Part shown: positions 1 through 8,986 of the stretch, piece after piece
How positions within the stretch are numbered: the stretch's first letter is position 1
Layout of the letters: each line of letters opens with the position of its first letter
Assembly (NCBI GenBank): GCA_026416195.1
Contig: JAOAFQ010000052.1
Coordinates: 1 to 51,424 of the forward strand
Length of the DNA stretch: 51,424 nt
Direction: 5' to 3'
Origin: Candidatus Aminicenantota bacterium
Lineage (GTDB): Bacteria; Acidobacteriota; Aminicenantia; Aminicenantales; CALLJL01
Program-made: the position numbers and the translations under genes
Notes under the pieces: generated by a model
Seen by the model: the letters and a program-made list of their open reading frames with translations, nothing else
Told to the model about the DNA's origin: nothing
Databases searched by the model: none

Positions 1-527
1 CTATAGAGACGATATTCACCTATTCCCCCCTGCTGGAAAAAAACCAGATGAAAGGCAGGCGGTAAACCTAGTTCGGTTTTTCCCTGATAAAACCAAACCT
101 CGCAAGGATAAATCGCTGACTTCCCAGTGAAGCGCTGAATATCGTTGGGTTCCCCCAAAATGATATACATTCGACCCCGATCAGTCCTCCAACCAGGCTT
201 CGGGCTTTCCCGAAAAAAGTGATTAGCATAACTAATCCGGCGATAATGCTCAGTCTTGAATTCATTCTCAGGTGTCGAAGGATTAGGATCTCGGTGCTTC
301 CAAAAAGCTTCAATAAACATATCTCTTTCTCGGTCAGTGGTCAGCTGGAGAAAAACGTCTCTTTCTACAGGCGTAATAATATAAACTACCTCTTCTTCCA
401 ACCATTTTTTATATTTTTCAGGCAAAGAAGAAACGGAACCTTTCTTTTGACTATCTAAGGGAAAAGAAATAACCAGAAAGGTAGCCAAAAAGAAAATGAT
501 AGCTATCCTTTTTCCCCTTTTTTTCAA
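1..527 (-). CDS. GWxTD domain-containing protein, C-terminus cut off by the contig end
   Basis: Reading the minus strand from a TTG at 527 gives 175 codons with no stop before the window edge. The TTG is preceded by AGAGGTGA five bases upstream, a good ribosome binding site, which decides this start. A hydrophobic signal segment follows a basic KKRGKR start (about residues 8-22). Around residues 103-120 lies the diagnostic PGWRTDRGRMYIILGEPNDI, matching the GWxTD motif followed by G-x-x-Y-I-x-x-G-x-P. These proteins are exported, of unknown function, and common in Bacteroidetes, Acidobacteria and Aminicenantes. Family membership is seen; role is unknown. No start ATG exists in this frame, so simple callers pick other frames here. 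Confidence 0.85.
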   Translation of the reverse strand, partial: MKKRGKRIAIIFFLATFLVISFPLDSQKKGSVSSLPEKYKKWLEEEVVYIITPVERDVFLQLTTDRERDMFIEAFWKHRDPNPSTPENEFKTEHYRRISYANHFFRESPKPGWRTDRGRMYIILGEPNDIQRFTGKSAIYPCEVWFYQGKTELGLPPAFHLVFFQQGGIGEYRLY

Positions 528-624
528 AGTTATCACCTCTATCCGGCCTAATTTAAATCCAACAGCTTTTACAATTTAAATATAATCCTAAGAGGAGAAA
601 AAAGCAATTCAAACCAGCCGACCT

Positions 625-1968
625 TCAATTGGGGCAGAGACAAGAGAGTCTTTTCTCGGCTTCTCTCAATTTCAAAATAACCTCTTCTCCCTGAAGATAA
701 AGAAAGGCGACTTTATTTTGAAGAAGAGGATCGGAGTCTTCTTTGAGTAATCCCTGGTCAATTATCTTTTTCCATTCTTTTGTTCCGGGAATAGGCGAAA
801 AAAAAGCCAAACGGGGTTTAAGACCAAGATGAATAACTTCATCAATATCTCTAAGCAGACGATCCCAATCTTGACCTGGAAGTCCTGCCAGCAGATAAAC
901 ATTTAGGTTATGCCGATTAAAGCCAGCTGCTTCTAAACTTTTAACTGCTTTTAACAGGTCTTCAGATTCCACCTTTGGGGAAAAATCTTTAAGCCAGGAA
1001 GGGTCCAAGGATTCCTGGGAAAGATAGATGGAAACAAAACCTGCAGCTTTCATCAAACTGGCCATTTCGGCATCAATAGCCTGAACATGAAGGCCATTAG
1101 GCGAATGGAGGCTGAGGGTAAGAGAGCTATTAATTATTCCTTTCAAAATGGGTTTGAAATGGACTCGACTATTCAGCAGAAGGGCGTCGTCATAAAAAGC
1201 TAAGTGCCGACAATTCATTCTTTGAACAAGCAATTGAATATCCGCAATCACTTGCTGAGGCCTTTTTTGTTCAAAATGAGGGTAAAGGAGGGAACTAGCA
1301 CAAAAAGAACAGCGGAAAGGACAGCCTCGTGAAGTTAAAATGGGCAGAGACTCCTGGTGGCGAAGAAGGTCGTAAGCTGGAAGAGGCAAATCATCTAGAT
1401 CTTTAAATTTTCTTTCTTGAACTAATCTATCCCCAAGAATTTCTCTTAGAATCGGCAGAATTCGGTTTTCTCCAGGTCCAGAAACGATAAAATCAGCTCC
1501 ACTGTGAAGACGAGCATGCTCTGGAAGTAAAGTTGGATAAACACCCCCTAAAATTATTGGAACTTGGCCAAATTTTTGGCGGATTAACTCCGAGACGAGT
1601 TGGACTCCCGGATACCAATAGGTCATTCCACAGGTAACTAGGACAGCTTCAGGAGCTGGTTGTTGGGCTAGCTCCTCCATAAATAAGTTAAGGGGAAGAC
1701 CATATCGAGAAAATTTCCTGGGAACAAACTTTAGAACTTCAGGCTTGGTAACTTCCTCCTTAGGCAGCGGTCCCCGTCCATCTGGTTTAGATATGGACTT
1801 TTTCTTTAAGCCAGGGTGAAATCGATCCAGACAATCGATCAAATGTACTTGGCAACTGGTATTCTGACGGACAATTGCCCCAATTTGAAGTAAGCCAAGG
1901 GGCTTCAGCCAAAAATCATATGCGGTAAAATCAAAAATCCAAGGATTAATCAGGAGAATATGTTTCAC
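625..1968 (-). CDS. B12-binding domain radical SAM protein
   Basis: A 447-residue protein with two recognisable parts. The N-terminal half has a cobalamin-binding-like Rossmann region (about residues 108-185, with IILGGVYPTLLPEHA and FIVSGPGEN). The second half is a radical SAM TIM-barrel that starts with TSRGCPFRCSFC, whose three cysteines (C-x3-C-x2-C) should bind the 4Fe-4S cluster. It therefore likely uses SAM-derived radicals, perhaps for methyl transfer or ring chemistry; the substrate is not visible. The start is GTG at 1968 with no clear Shine-Dalgarno, only 24 bases downstream of tRNA-Leu on the same strand, so it may be cotranscribed with the tRNA. Family call is firm, substrate unknown. 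Confidence 0.85.
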   Translation of the reverse strand: MKHILLINPWIFDFTAYDFWLKPLGLLQIGAIVRQNTSCQVHLIDCLDRFHPGLKKKSISKPDGRGPLPKEEVTKPEVLKFVPRKFSRYGLPLNLFMEELAQQPAPEAVLVTCGMTYWYPGVQLVSELIRQKFGQVPIILGGVYPTLLPEHARLHSGADFIVSGPGENRILPILREILGDRLVQERKFKDLDDLPLPAYDLLRHQESLPILTSRGCPFRCSFCASSLLYPHFEQKRPQQVIADIQLLVQRMNCRHLAFYDDALLLNSRVHFKPILKGIINSSLTLSLHSPNGLHVQAIDAEMASLMKAAGFVSIYLSQESLDPSWLKDFSPKVESEDLLKAVKSLEAAGFNRHNLNVYLLAGLPGQDWDRLLRDIDEVIHLGLKPRLAFFSPIPGTKEWKKIIDQGLLKEDSDPLLQNKVAFLYLQGEEVILKLREAEKRLSCLCPN

Positions 1969-1991
1969 TGGTGAAGTGAGCTACCAACAAA

Positions 1992-2075
1992 TGCGGAAGG
2001 TGGGACTCGAACCCACACGGCCTTTCGGCCATAAACTCCTGAGGCTTACGCGTCTACCAGTTCCGCCACTTCCGC
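1992..2075 (-). tRNA. tRNA-Leu(CAG)
   Basis: Minus strand folds as a class II tRNA of 84 nt. The acceptor GCGGAAG pairs with CTTCCGC, with discriminator A. The D arm carries GGTAGACGC, and the anticodon loop CTCAGGA gives anticodon CAG, closed by a TAAGC/GTTTA stem. The variable arm is long (GGCCGAAAGGCC) and the T loop is TTCGAGT. The long variable arm plus CAG identify leucine. CCA is not encoded. Confidence 0.95.
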
Positions 2076-2086
2076 CTTCAGAGATA

Positions 2087-2115
2087 ATTATAATAAGCTA
2101 AGCGGCCAAGGTAAA
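2087..2115 (-). promoter_or_regulatory. Promoter of tRNA-Leu
   Basis: On the minus strand, TTTACC (2110-2115), a 17-bp spacer and a perfect TATAAT (2087-2092) sit 11 bases before the tRNA 5' end. The radical SAM gene may share this transcript. Confidence 0.5.
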
Positions 2116-2121
2116 GGGGGC

Positions 2122-2150
2122 TTGACAAAAGAAAAATTCATCTTTATTTT
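2122..2150 (+). promoter_or_regulatory. Promoter of the eRF1-like gene
   Basis: TTGACA (2122-2127), a 17-bp spacer and TATTTT (2145-2150) precede the gene at 2220, leaving a leader of about 60 nt with an AAGGAG ribosome binding site. Confidence 0.5.
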
Positions 2151-2219
2151 AATTTCCCAGATGGGAAAAACGAGATTCAGTCTGGTTTTTCTTAAGATTT
2201 TTATTTTTAAGGAGCAGTT

Positions 2220-3365
2220 ATGCCCTATTTCGATCGTGAGGATATCGAAAAGCTTTCTCGCTTAAAGACTGAACCCTATTGGGTAACTTCCCTTTTCCTG
2301 GCCACCGATAAAAGTCAACAGACCAAAAAACAAATTGCCCTCAATTTGAAAAATTTGCTTACTGAAGGCAAAAATCGCCTGGCTTCTTTGAAGGTTAATC
2401 GAGAAGTTTTGACTTCTCTTGAGGCTGATCTAGAAAAGATTGGGCAGCAAATAAATTTTCAATTAAATTCCTTTAATCATCCAGGCCTGGCTCTTTTTAG
2501 TTCCACTGGGAAGGAAATTTTTTTGATTTACAACCTACCTCATCCGCCTCGGAATCGACTTGTTTTTGACCCTAATCCTTATTTAAGGCCAATGATTGCT
2601 ATTTTGGAGCGCTATCATCGCCTTTGTAGCCTGGTTTTAAGCCGTCGACAAGCTCGTTGGTATCAGGTCTTTATGAATGAGGCCTTATTGGTCGAAGAAT
2701 TAACTTCGGAAGTTCCAGGAAAAGTAAAAGAGGGAGGTTGGGAGGGATATGAGTCAAAAAGAATTGAACGCCATATCGAAGCCCATGTTCACGATCATTT
2801 AAAAAAAGTCAGTCAAATGACTTTTGATCTTTTTAAGAAAAAAAAATTCGATTGGCTCTTCATCGGCTGCGAGGAAAAACTCTTCAGTGAATTTGAGCCC
2901 CTCCTCCATACCTATTTAAAAGAAAGATTTAAAGGCCGGATAAGGGCCAAAATATCTGACTCTCTCGAAAAAATAAGGGAAGAAACCCTCGCTTTAGAAA
3001 TGAAATTGAAAAAGCAAGAAGAGGAACAGATTGTTCTCCGATTTATTAGCGAGCTAGAAGGGGGAGGAGCAGCGGTCGCTGGCTTAAAAGATACTCTCCG
3101 CCAACTCAATAACAACAACCTCCAACTTCTCCTAGTTAGCCATAATTTCTCTCGGAGCGGTCGTATTTGCCCTGAATGTCGACTCCTTTTTCTAGATGAA
3201 AACCGCTGTTCTAATTGCCAACAACCAACCAAAGAAGTCAGTGATATTGTTGACGAAACTTTGGCCGTGGCCATGGTTAAGGGTTGTCCAATCAAGCAAA
3301 TAACTCCTCCTTCTAAACTCGATCGTTATGGCAAAATTGGCGCTTTCCTTCGTTATAAAACTTGA
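2220..3365 (+). CDS. Bacterial archaeo-eukaryotic release factor-like (baeRF/VLRF1-type) protein
   Basis: This 381-residue protein has the three-part layout of the eRF1/Pelota superfamily. There is an alpha/beta N-terminal domain. The middle domain carries GGWEGYESKRIERHIEAH at 172 onward, where eRF1 has GGQ followed by basic helix residues. The C-terminal domain ends in VDETLAVAMVKGCPIKQI and contains a zinc ribbon C317-x2-C320...C330-x2-C333. Relatives are peptidyl-tRNA hydrolases or ribosome-rescue factors. The GGQ glutamine is Trp here, so hydrolysis is uncertain. ATG at 2220 has AAGGAG six bases upstream. It stands alone, convergent with the efflux operon. Superfamily assignment is by motif and domain order; the cellular role is inferred. 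Confidence 0.7.
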   Translation: MPYFDREDIEKLSRLKTEPYWVTSLFLATDKSQQTKKQIALNLKNLLTEGKNRLASLKVNREVLTSLEADLEKIGQQINFQLNSFNHPGLALFSSTGKEIFLIYNLPHPPRNRLVFDPNPYLRPMIAILERYHRLCSLVLSRRQARWYQVFMNEALLVEELTSEVPGKVKEGGWEGYESKRIERHIEAHVHDHLKKVSQMTFDLFKKKKFDWLFIGCEEKLFSEFEPLLHTYLKERFKGRIRAKISDSLEKIREETLALEMKLKKQEEEQIVLRFISELEGGGAAVAGLKDTLRQLNNNNLQLLLVSHNFSRSGRICPECRLLFLDENRCSNCQQPTKEVSDIVDETLAVAMVKGCPIKQITPPSKLDRYGKIGAFLRYKT

Positions 3366-3400
3366 TGGTCAAACTTAAGGATTAAGCCAGTCCAGTAACT

Positions 3401-6400
3401 CTATTTTTGGGTTTTAATTTCAATTTCTTTAAAAGAAACCTTTTCCAAAAGACTATAAATTATGGGAATGATAAAAAGGGTAAGCAAAGTCGTGGCCGTT
3501 AACCCAGAAAGAACCGTAATGGCCAAAGGTGACCGCATTTCTGAACCTGTTGTCCGGCTTATGGCCATGGGCAAAAGGCCAAGAATAGTGGTCAACGCTG
3601 TCAGTAAAACTGGTCGCAAGCGAGTGACCGCCCCTTCAATAATGGCTTCTCTTTTATTCAGTTCACCTCGTCGCCAGAGCTGATTAATATAATCGATCAT
3701 AACAATACCGTTATTAACGGCGATGCCGGCGAGGAGAATAAAACCAATCCAGACAGGCAGACTAATGGTCTTGCCCGTAATCAAAAGGCCAAGAACCACC
3801 CCTATAAGTCCCAAGGGGACGGTAAACATGATCACAAAAGGATGGAGAAACGACTCAAATTGGGAAGCCATGACCATATAAACCAGAATAACGGCTAAGA
3901 CAAAAGCTAAAGCCAAGGTTTTAAAAGCTTCTTGCATCTGTTCATACTGGCCACCATATTCAATAAAATAACCGGCTGGTAAAGTTTTTTCGATGGGAGA
4001 AAGACGGGCTTTAATTTCTCGCGTGACACTACCGATATCTCGCCCAACAATGTTAGCTGTGACACTGACTTTTCTCGCCTGATTCTCTCTTGTAATTTGA
4101 ATTGGGCCTTCACCTCGCTTAAGCTCGGCCACTTGATCCAAAGTAACCACCTTATTCAGAGGATTAAGGAGCGGCGTCGTCAAGACCTCTCTTAGATTTT
4201 TTCGATATTTCTCTTTAAACCATACCCGAACATCAATCTCCTCCCCACCTTCCCGATACCTTGTCGCCACTCGACCTAAGGTAGCGGTTTGAACGAGATT
4301 GGCCACCTGATTTACAGTTAAACCTAAGCGCGCTACTCGATCTCGGTCGATATAAATCTGATACTCAGGCCGTCCTTGGGCCAGCGTGTGAGTTAGATCT
4401 CTTAAACCCTCTACATCTTGAATTCGGCGGACAATATTATCAGCAATATCCCTTAAAACTGGTATTTCCTTACCAAATATTTTTATTTCCACTGGGGTAG
4501 CTGTTCCAAGAACCATCTGACCCATGTTGATCGATTCAATCTTAACCTTTTCTAAAGCGGGCAATTGCTTTCTAATGTCCTCTAGAATTCTGACATCGCT
4601 TCTTTTTCTTTGTTCCTTATGGACCAGACCGACCCAAATGATAGCTTCATGAGGGCCCGTGGCGGCAAAACCTGAGGCCATATCAGCTGGATCTTCTTCC
4701 GAAGCTGAGCCCACCTGAGCCGAAACCATCAGAACTTCTGGCTGTCTTAGCATCAGCTCTTCAATTAAGCGGACAATCCGATCGGTCTCTTGCAAAGAGG
4801 TTCCTACTGGTAGTTTCACCTTAAGAAGGATCATGCGGCTATCTTGAATTGGCATGAACTCAGTTCCGATTATAGGAATCAAAGCTACAGAAATTAGGAA
4901 AAGAGCCCCAGTGGCAATAAGCACTTCTTTTCGATGTCTCAAGGCTGAAGTAAGCAGTTTTCGATAGAAATTTTTAGGCCTTTCAAACTGCTTTTTGATA
5001 GGCCTGGCGTCACCACCCGCTTTCTGGAAAATTAAAGAGGAAACTAAAGGAACAATAGTTAGGGCGACAAAAAGAGAAGCTACAAGGGAAAAAGCTACTG
5101 ACAGGGCTAAGGCTTGGGTTAATTTAGCGGTAATTCCCGTAGAAAAAACTACCGGTAAAAAAACTATAATTGTAGTTAGGGTGGAAGCGGTTATTGCCAT
5201 CCCAACTTCGGAGGCCCCAATAATTGAAGCTGGAATGGCTGCTTTTCCTAGTTCAATATGCCGGAAAGTGTTTTCAATAACCACAATTGCATTATCAACT
5301 AACATCCCAACGCCAAGGGTAAGACCCATTAAAGTGAGAAGATTAATGGTATAGCCGGCAGCATAAAGGGCAATAAAAGTCGTGATAATGGAAAGAGGAA
5401 TAGCCAAAGCAATGGTTACTGTAGGTCGCCAGTTTCTCAGGAAAAGAAAAAGAAGAAAAATCGCTAAAAGTCCGCCCTGCCAGGCAGTATTGAAAGTCCG
5501 AGTAATAACTCGTTTAATCATATCGGCCTGATCCATGGCCACATAAAATTTAATATCAGAGGGCAAAATCGACTGAATTTTTTCCAGCTCCTTTTTAACT
5601 CGGTCACCCACTTGAGCTGAATTAGCTCCTGAACGTTTGTTGACAATTAGAAAAACACCCTTTTCTTTTTGAATCCGACCGAGATAACGAGTCTCTTTGA
5701 GTCCATCAACCACTTCAGCGACATCGGCTAAGTAAATCAACTCGCCTCGGGCTGTCTGACCAATAACGGTCCTTTTAATATCCTCAAGGCTTTCAAATTC
5801 AGCTATGGTTCGAACAAGATAATCAGCATGCCGCTCAATCACATAACCAGCTGGAAGATTAAGGTTTTCCATTCGCAAAGCTGCGATGATTCGATCAAGT
5901 GATAGATTTCGGCTTTCGAGAGCAGCTTTATCGACATTAACCTGAATTTCTCTAATATCGGTGGAAAAGACTCGAGCTGAAGCTACTCCATCCAACCTTT
6001 CGATCCTAGGAGCAACTTCGTCTTCAATAATTTTTTTCAATTCCGCTGTAGGCCTTTCGGCGGTAATACCATAGAAAATGACCGGCATTTGAGCTAGATT
6101 GAATTTGACGACTAATGGGTCAGAAGCTGCTTCAGGCAGTTGATGACGATATAAACCTATTTGATCTCGGATATCCTGGGCCGCAAAATCAAGGTTTGTT
6201 CCCCATTCGAATTCAACCATGATTACTGAGATTCCTTCAGCGCTAATTGAAGAAACTTTTTTCACCCGAACAATCGAACTAACGATCTGTTCAATCGGTT
6301 TAGTTATGGTTTTTTCAATGTCCTCAGGCGAAGCTCCTCGATAAACTGTTAAAACAGACACTGTCGGAAATTCGATATCAGGGAAGAAATCAAGACCAAG

Positions 6401-6493
6401 TCGGCTGAAAGCAATGAAACCCACAATGACCAAAATCATGGCTATCATGGAAGCGGTGACTCGACGTTTAACTGAAAATTCAGGAAGCTTCAT
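3401..6493 (-). CDS. RND multidrug efflux permease (AcrB/HAE1 family)
   Basis: A 1030-residue inner-membrane proton-driven pump subunit, the expected size for the hydrophobe/amphiphile efflux family. Residues 1-40 give the first membrane helix after a short cytoplasmic start. Two large periplasmic loops follow, each after a first helix, and two six-helix blocks are visible. The TM4 motif GVGMLVDNAIVVIENTFRHI carries the proton-relay aspartate, with N in place of the second Asp of AcrB, as is common in HAE1 relatives. The start ATG overlaps the adaptor stop by 4 bases. It is the last gene of tetR-tolC-adaptor-pump, so it should work as a tripartite drug or lipid exporter. Substrate unknown. 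Confidence 0.95.
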   Translation of the reverse strand: MKLPEFSVKRRVTASMIAMILVIVGFIAFSRLGLDFFPDIEFPTVSVLTVYRGASPEDIEKTITKPIEQIVSSIVRVKKVSSISAEGISVIMVEFEWGTNLDFAAQDIRDQIGLYRHQLPEAASDPLVVKFNLAQMPVIFYGITAERPTAELKKIIEDEVAPRIERLDGVASARVFSTDIREIQVNVDKAALESRNLSLDRIIAALRMENLNLPAGYVIERHADYLVRTIAEFESLEDIKRTVIGQTARGELIYLADVAEVVDGLKETRYLGRIQKEKGVFLIVNKRSGANSAQVGDRVKKELEKIQSILPSDIKFYVAMDQADMIKRVITRTFNTAWQGGLLAIFLLFLFLRNWRPTVTIALAIPLSIITTFIALYAAGYTINLLTLMGLTLGVGMLVDNAIVVIENTFRHIELGKAAIPASIIGASEVGMAITASTLTTIIVFLPVVFSTGITAKLTQALALSVAFSLVASLFVALTIVPLVSSLIFQKAGGDARPIKKQFERPKNFYRKLLTSALRHRKEVLIATGALFLISVALIPIIGTEFMPIQDSRMILLKVKLPVGTSLQETDRIVRLIEELMLRQPEVLMVSAQVGSASEEDPADMASGFAATGPHEAIIWVGLVHKEQRKRSDVRILEDIRKQLPALEKVKIESINMGQMVLGTATPVEIKIFGKEIPVLRDIADNIVRRIQDVEGLRDLTHTLAQGRPEYQIYIDRDRVARLGLTVNQVANLVQTATLGRVATRYREGGEEIDVRVWFKEKYRKNLREVLTTPLLNPLNKVVTLDQVAELKRGEGPIQITRENQARKVSVTANIVGRDIGSVTREIKARLSPIEKTLPAGYFIEYGGQYEQMQEAFKTLALAFVLAVILVYMVMASQFESFLHPFVIMFTVPLGLIGVVLGLLITGKTISLPVWIGFILLAGIAVNNGIVMIDYINQLWRRGELNKREAIIEGAVTRLRPVLLTALTTILGLLPMAISRTTGSEMRSPLAITVLSGLTATTLLTLFIIPIIYSLLEKVSFKEIEIKTQK

Positions 6494-7602
6494 GGCTTAA
6501 CCTCCCCAATTATCGAAACTAGAGCGCCGTCAACCAGACCAAAATTGCCTTCAACAATGACTAAGTTGCCTTCCTGAATTCCCGAAAGAATCTCTACCTC
6601 GGTGGCTGTTTGTAAGCCTATAGTTACTTCTTTCTTCCGAGCTCGGTTCCCTTCCACAATAAAGAGAAACCGATCTTCGACGATGGCTTTTTGAGGGACA
6701 ACAAGAGCCTGTTCTCGACGGGCAACTTCAATAGTCACTTCACCAAAAGTTCCAGGACGGAGAACTAAATCAGGATTGTCAACCACTACCTCCACTTTAA
6801 ATTTCTTAGTAGCCGGATCAGCCGCCAGGTTAACAAGATTAACCTCTCCTTTAAAAACTTTATCAACCAGATTCGGCACTCTAACTTCAGCCACCTGTCC
6901 TTTACGAATTTTAACTATTTCCATAGCAGAAACTTCAATGGCTAATTTGACGCGGGAAAAGTCCATTAAGGTAAGCACGCCGCTAGAAGCTGAGAAACTT
7001 CCCATCATCGGATTAATCACATCACCTTCATTGGCATTCTTGGAAGCTACTATTCCTGAAAAAGGTGCTTTCATTTGGGAAACTTCTAAATTATGACGAA
7101 GCAGATTAACCGCGGCTTGAGCTTGTTCAAGTTGAGCCTGGGAAGCTTCATAGGCTAGCTTAACTTTTTCATATTGTTGTTCAGAAATGGCTTTTTCTTG
7201 AAAAAGGCGGTCCATTCGCTCCTTGTTTTTCCGAGCATCTTCAAAATTAGCTCGAGCTGCCGCCAAAGCCGCTTCAGCTTGCTTGAGCTGAAGTCGAAGA
7301 TTCTGGGTATCGAGTTCAGCTAAAAGCTGTCCTTTGACGACTCGGTCGCCTTCTTTTACATAAATCCGCGCAATTTTACCACTAATGTCCGGCACAATAT
7401 TCATTTTTTGCCAAGGCTCAATTGTCCCAGTGAAAGAAAGTTTTTCTATTATTTCCCGCCGTTCCGCTTTAACTACTTTTATTGGAAAGGGGGTAGACAT
7501 TTGGGTGTCGCTCGTTTGTTTCTCTTTGGGTGATGGCCGACAGCTAAAAGCAGTGAACCAGATCAATCCTAGCAGAATAATGGCTCTTATCTTTTGATTC
7601 AT
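6490..7602 (-). CDS. Efflux RND transporter periplasmic adaptor (membrane fusion protein), lipoprotein
   Basis: A 370-residue HlyD/AcrA-type adaptor linking the pump to TolC. The start at 7602 is chosen because GGAGG lies seven bases upstream and the protein then opens with a clean lipoprotein signal, basic NQKIR, a hydrophobic stretch and TAFSC. A longer reading from 7638 would bury this signal and overlap tolC. After the signal come the barrel-sandwich lipoyl half (IVPDISGKIARIYVKEGDRV), a long alanine/glutamine-rich coiled-coil hairpin (about residues 95-170), the second lipoyl half (APFSGIVASKNANEGD) and beta-barrel domains. It sits between tolC and the permease. Confidence 0.93.
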   Translation of the reverse strand: MNQKIRAIILLGLIWFTAFSCRPSPKEKQTSDTQMSTPFPIKVVKAERREIIEKLSFTGTIEPWQKMNIVPDISGKIARIYVKEGDRVVKGQLLAELDTQNLRLQLKQAEAALAAARANFEDARKNKERMDRLFQEKAISEQQYEKVKLAYEASQAQLEQAQAAVNLLRHNLEVSQMKAPFSGIVASKNANEGDVINPMMGSFSASSGVLTLMDFSRVKLAIEVSAMEIVKIRKGQVAEVRVPNLVDKVFKGEVNLVNLAADPATKKFKVEVVVDNPDLVLRPGTFGEVTIEVARREQALVVPQKAIVEDRFLFIVEGNRARKKEVTIGLQTATEVEILSGIQEGNLVIVEGNFGLVDGALVSIIGEVKP

Positions 7603-7615
7603 TCTAAGCCTCCTC

Positions 7616-8986
7616 TCACGACTTAACCGCCAATTCATCTAAAGTTCTTCCCATAGCCTTTTCTAGTTGAGCCAAGGCCATGACGTAATCAAATAAGGCT
7701 TGGGAATAATTGGTTCTGGCCTGAGTTAAAGCCACTTGGGCTGAAGATACATCGAGAAAAGTAGCCAGCCCCTCATTATAATTAAGTTCAGCCAGACGGA
7801 GGCTTTCTTGGGCCTGTTCAACATTTTTCTCTTGAGACAGAAGCGTTTCTTTGGCCTGGAGTAAATTCAGCCAAGCCTGTTTTATTTCAGCTTTGATTAG
7901 CTCAATCAAACCTCTCTCGGTTAATTCAAGACTGCGCAGCATGGCGTTAGCCTTTGCCGCCTGAGCTGAACCAGAAAAGCCATTAAAAATGGGCAAGGAA
8001 ATAACTAAATTGAAAGAATAATAGCTCTGCCAATTATTTCTTTTAAAATTCAAGTAATTAGCCCAAAAATTATAACTTCCTCCAATAGCGATGGTGGGTC
8101 TATCGGTAGCTCGAGCAAGCCGCAGAAGCTCACCAACCATTTGTTGCTGATATCGAAGCTGAGCCAAATCAGGTCGGAAAATTAGAGCTTGGGCTAAAAG
8201 TTTCTCTGGATTAATTTCTACTGGGATGTAGGCAAGTTCTCCTTTAACCTCAATTTCGGTATCTAAATCAATTCCTAAAAGCTGCTTTAGGTGAACTGCA
8301 GCCAATTCAAGCTGATTCTGAGCTCTTAATAATTGGGGTTTTAAATTGGCCAGCTGAACTTCTGACCGAAGGAGATCAAATCGAGAAGCTAAACCCACTT
8401 CGTAAAGTCGACGGACATTATCAAGGTATTTCTGAGCTAAGTTAACTGCTTCTTGAGAAACTTCGACAAATTGTTGAGCTAACAGATAGCTATAAAAAGC
8501 TCTTTTCACGTTATAAATTGTGTCTATTCTTGATTGCTCGACAGATTGCTCAGTTGCCCTCAGATTATACTCAGCCTGCTTAAAACCGGCGACTAATTTG
8601 CCACCCGTAAAAAGAGGCAACGAAAAGGAAAAACCAACCTGATAGTCTCGAGTAAAGTCAATAGATACCCGCTGAGCTGGCTGGCCAGGAACAAAAGAAG
8701 GAAATTCGAGAACAAAGAGTTTTTCATCGAGAGTGTGAGTACCCTGCATATTAAGAGAGGGCATAAATCTTGAAGCTGCTTCGCGAACCGAGGCTATGGC
8801 TTCAGCAATTTTCTCTTTATTGGCCAGATAAAATGGATTTTTTTCTAAAGCCAGCCGAAGACTTTCCTCAAGGGTCAAAACCATTTTTCCCTTTTTCCCT
8901 TCACTCTGAGCCAAAGCAATTTGGCTACCTAAGAAATAAAAAATTAACCCAAAAAGGGCCAAAGACACTTTGATATGTTTTTTCAT
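7616..8986 (-). CDS. TolC family outer membrane efflux protein
   Basis: A 456-residue outer-membrane channel. Signal peptide about residues 1-26 (ends ALAQ). Two related halves then follow, each with long heptad-rich helices and the typical start L-x-E-x-x-x-x-A-L-x-x-N-P. The second half carries the same RPDLAQLRYQQQ and LNLLQAKETLLSQEKN-type helices seen in the OEP family. It would form the trimeric exit duct for the RND pump encoded downstream. Its ATG overlaps the tetR stop as ATGA, so the two are translationally coupled. Family identity is firm. Confidence 0.94.
   Translation of the reverse strand: MKKHIKVSLALFGLIFYFLGSQIALAQSEGKKGKMVLTLEESLRLALEKNPFYLANKEKIAEAIASVREAASRFMPSLNMQGTHTLDEKLFVLEFPSFVPGQPAQRVSIDFTRDYQVGFSFSLPLFTGGKLVAGFKQAEYNLRATEQSVEQSRIDTIYNVKRAFYSYLLAQQFVEVSQEAVNLAQKYLDNVRRLYEVGLASRFDLLRSEVQLANLKPQLLRAQNQLELAAVHLKQLLGIDLDTEIEVKGELAYIPVEINPEKLLAQALIFRPDLAQLRYQQQMVGELLRLARATDRPTIAIGGSYNFWANYLNFKRNNWQSYYSFNLVISLPIFNGFSGSAQAAKANAMLRSLELTERGLIELIKAEIKQAWLNLLQAKETLLSQEKNVEQAQESLRLAELNYNEGLATFLDVSSAQVALTQARTNYSQALFDYVMALAQLEKAMGRTLDELAVKS

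Noticed and set aside
4995-5354. 119-codon plus-strand frame within the RND gene, and similar antisense frames elsewhere
   Set aside because: They are shadows of strongly coding sequence on the other strand, with no ribosome binding site or homology.
7603-7638. Longer start of the efflux adaptor
   Set aside because: It would overlap tolC, and the strong Shine-Dalgarno and lipoprotein signal belong to the ATG at 7602.
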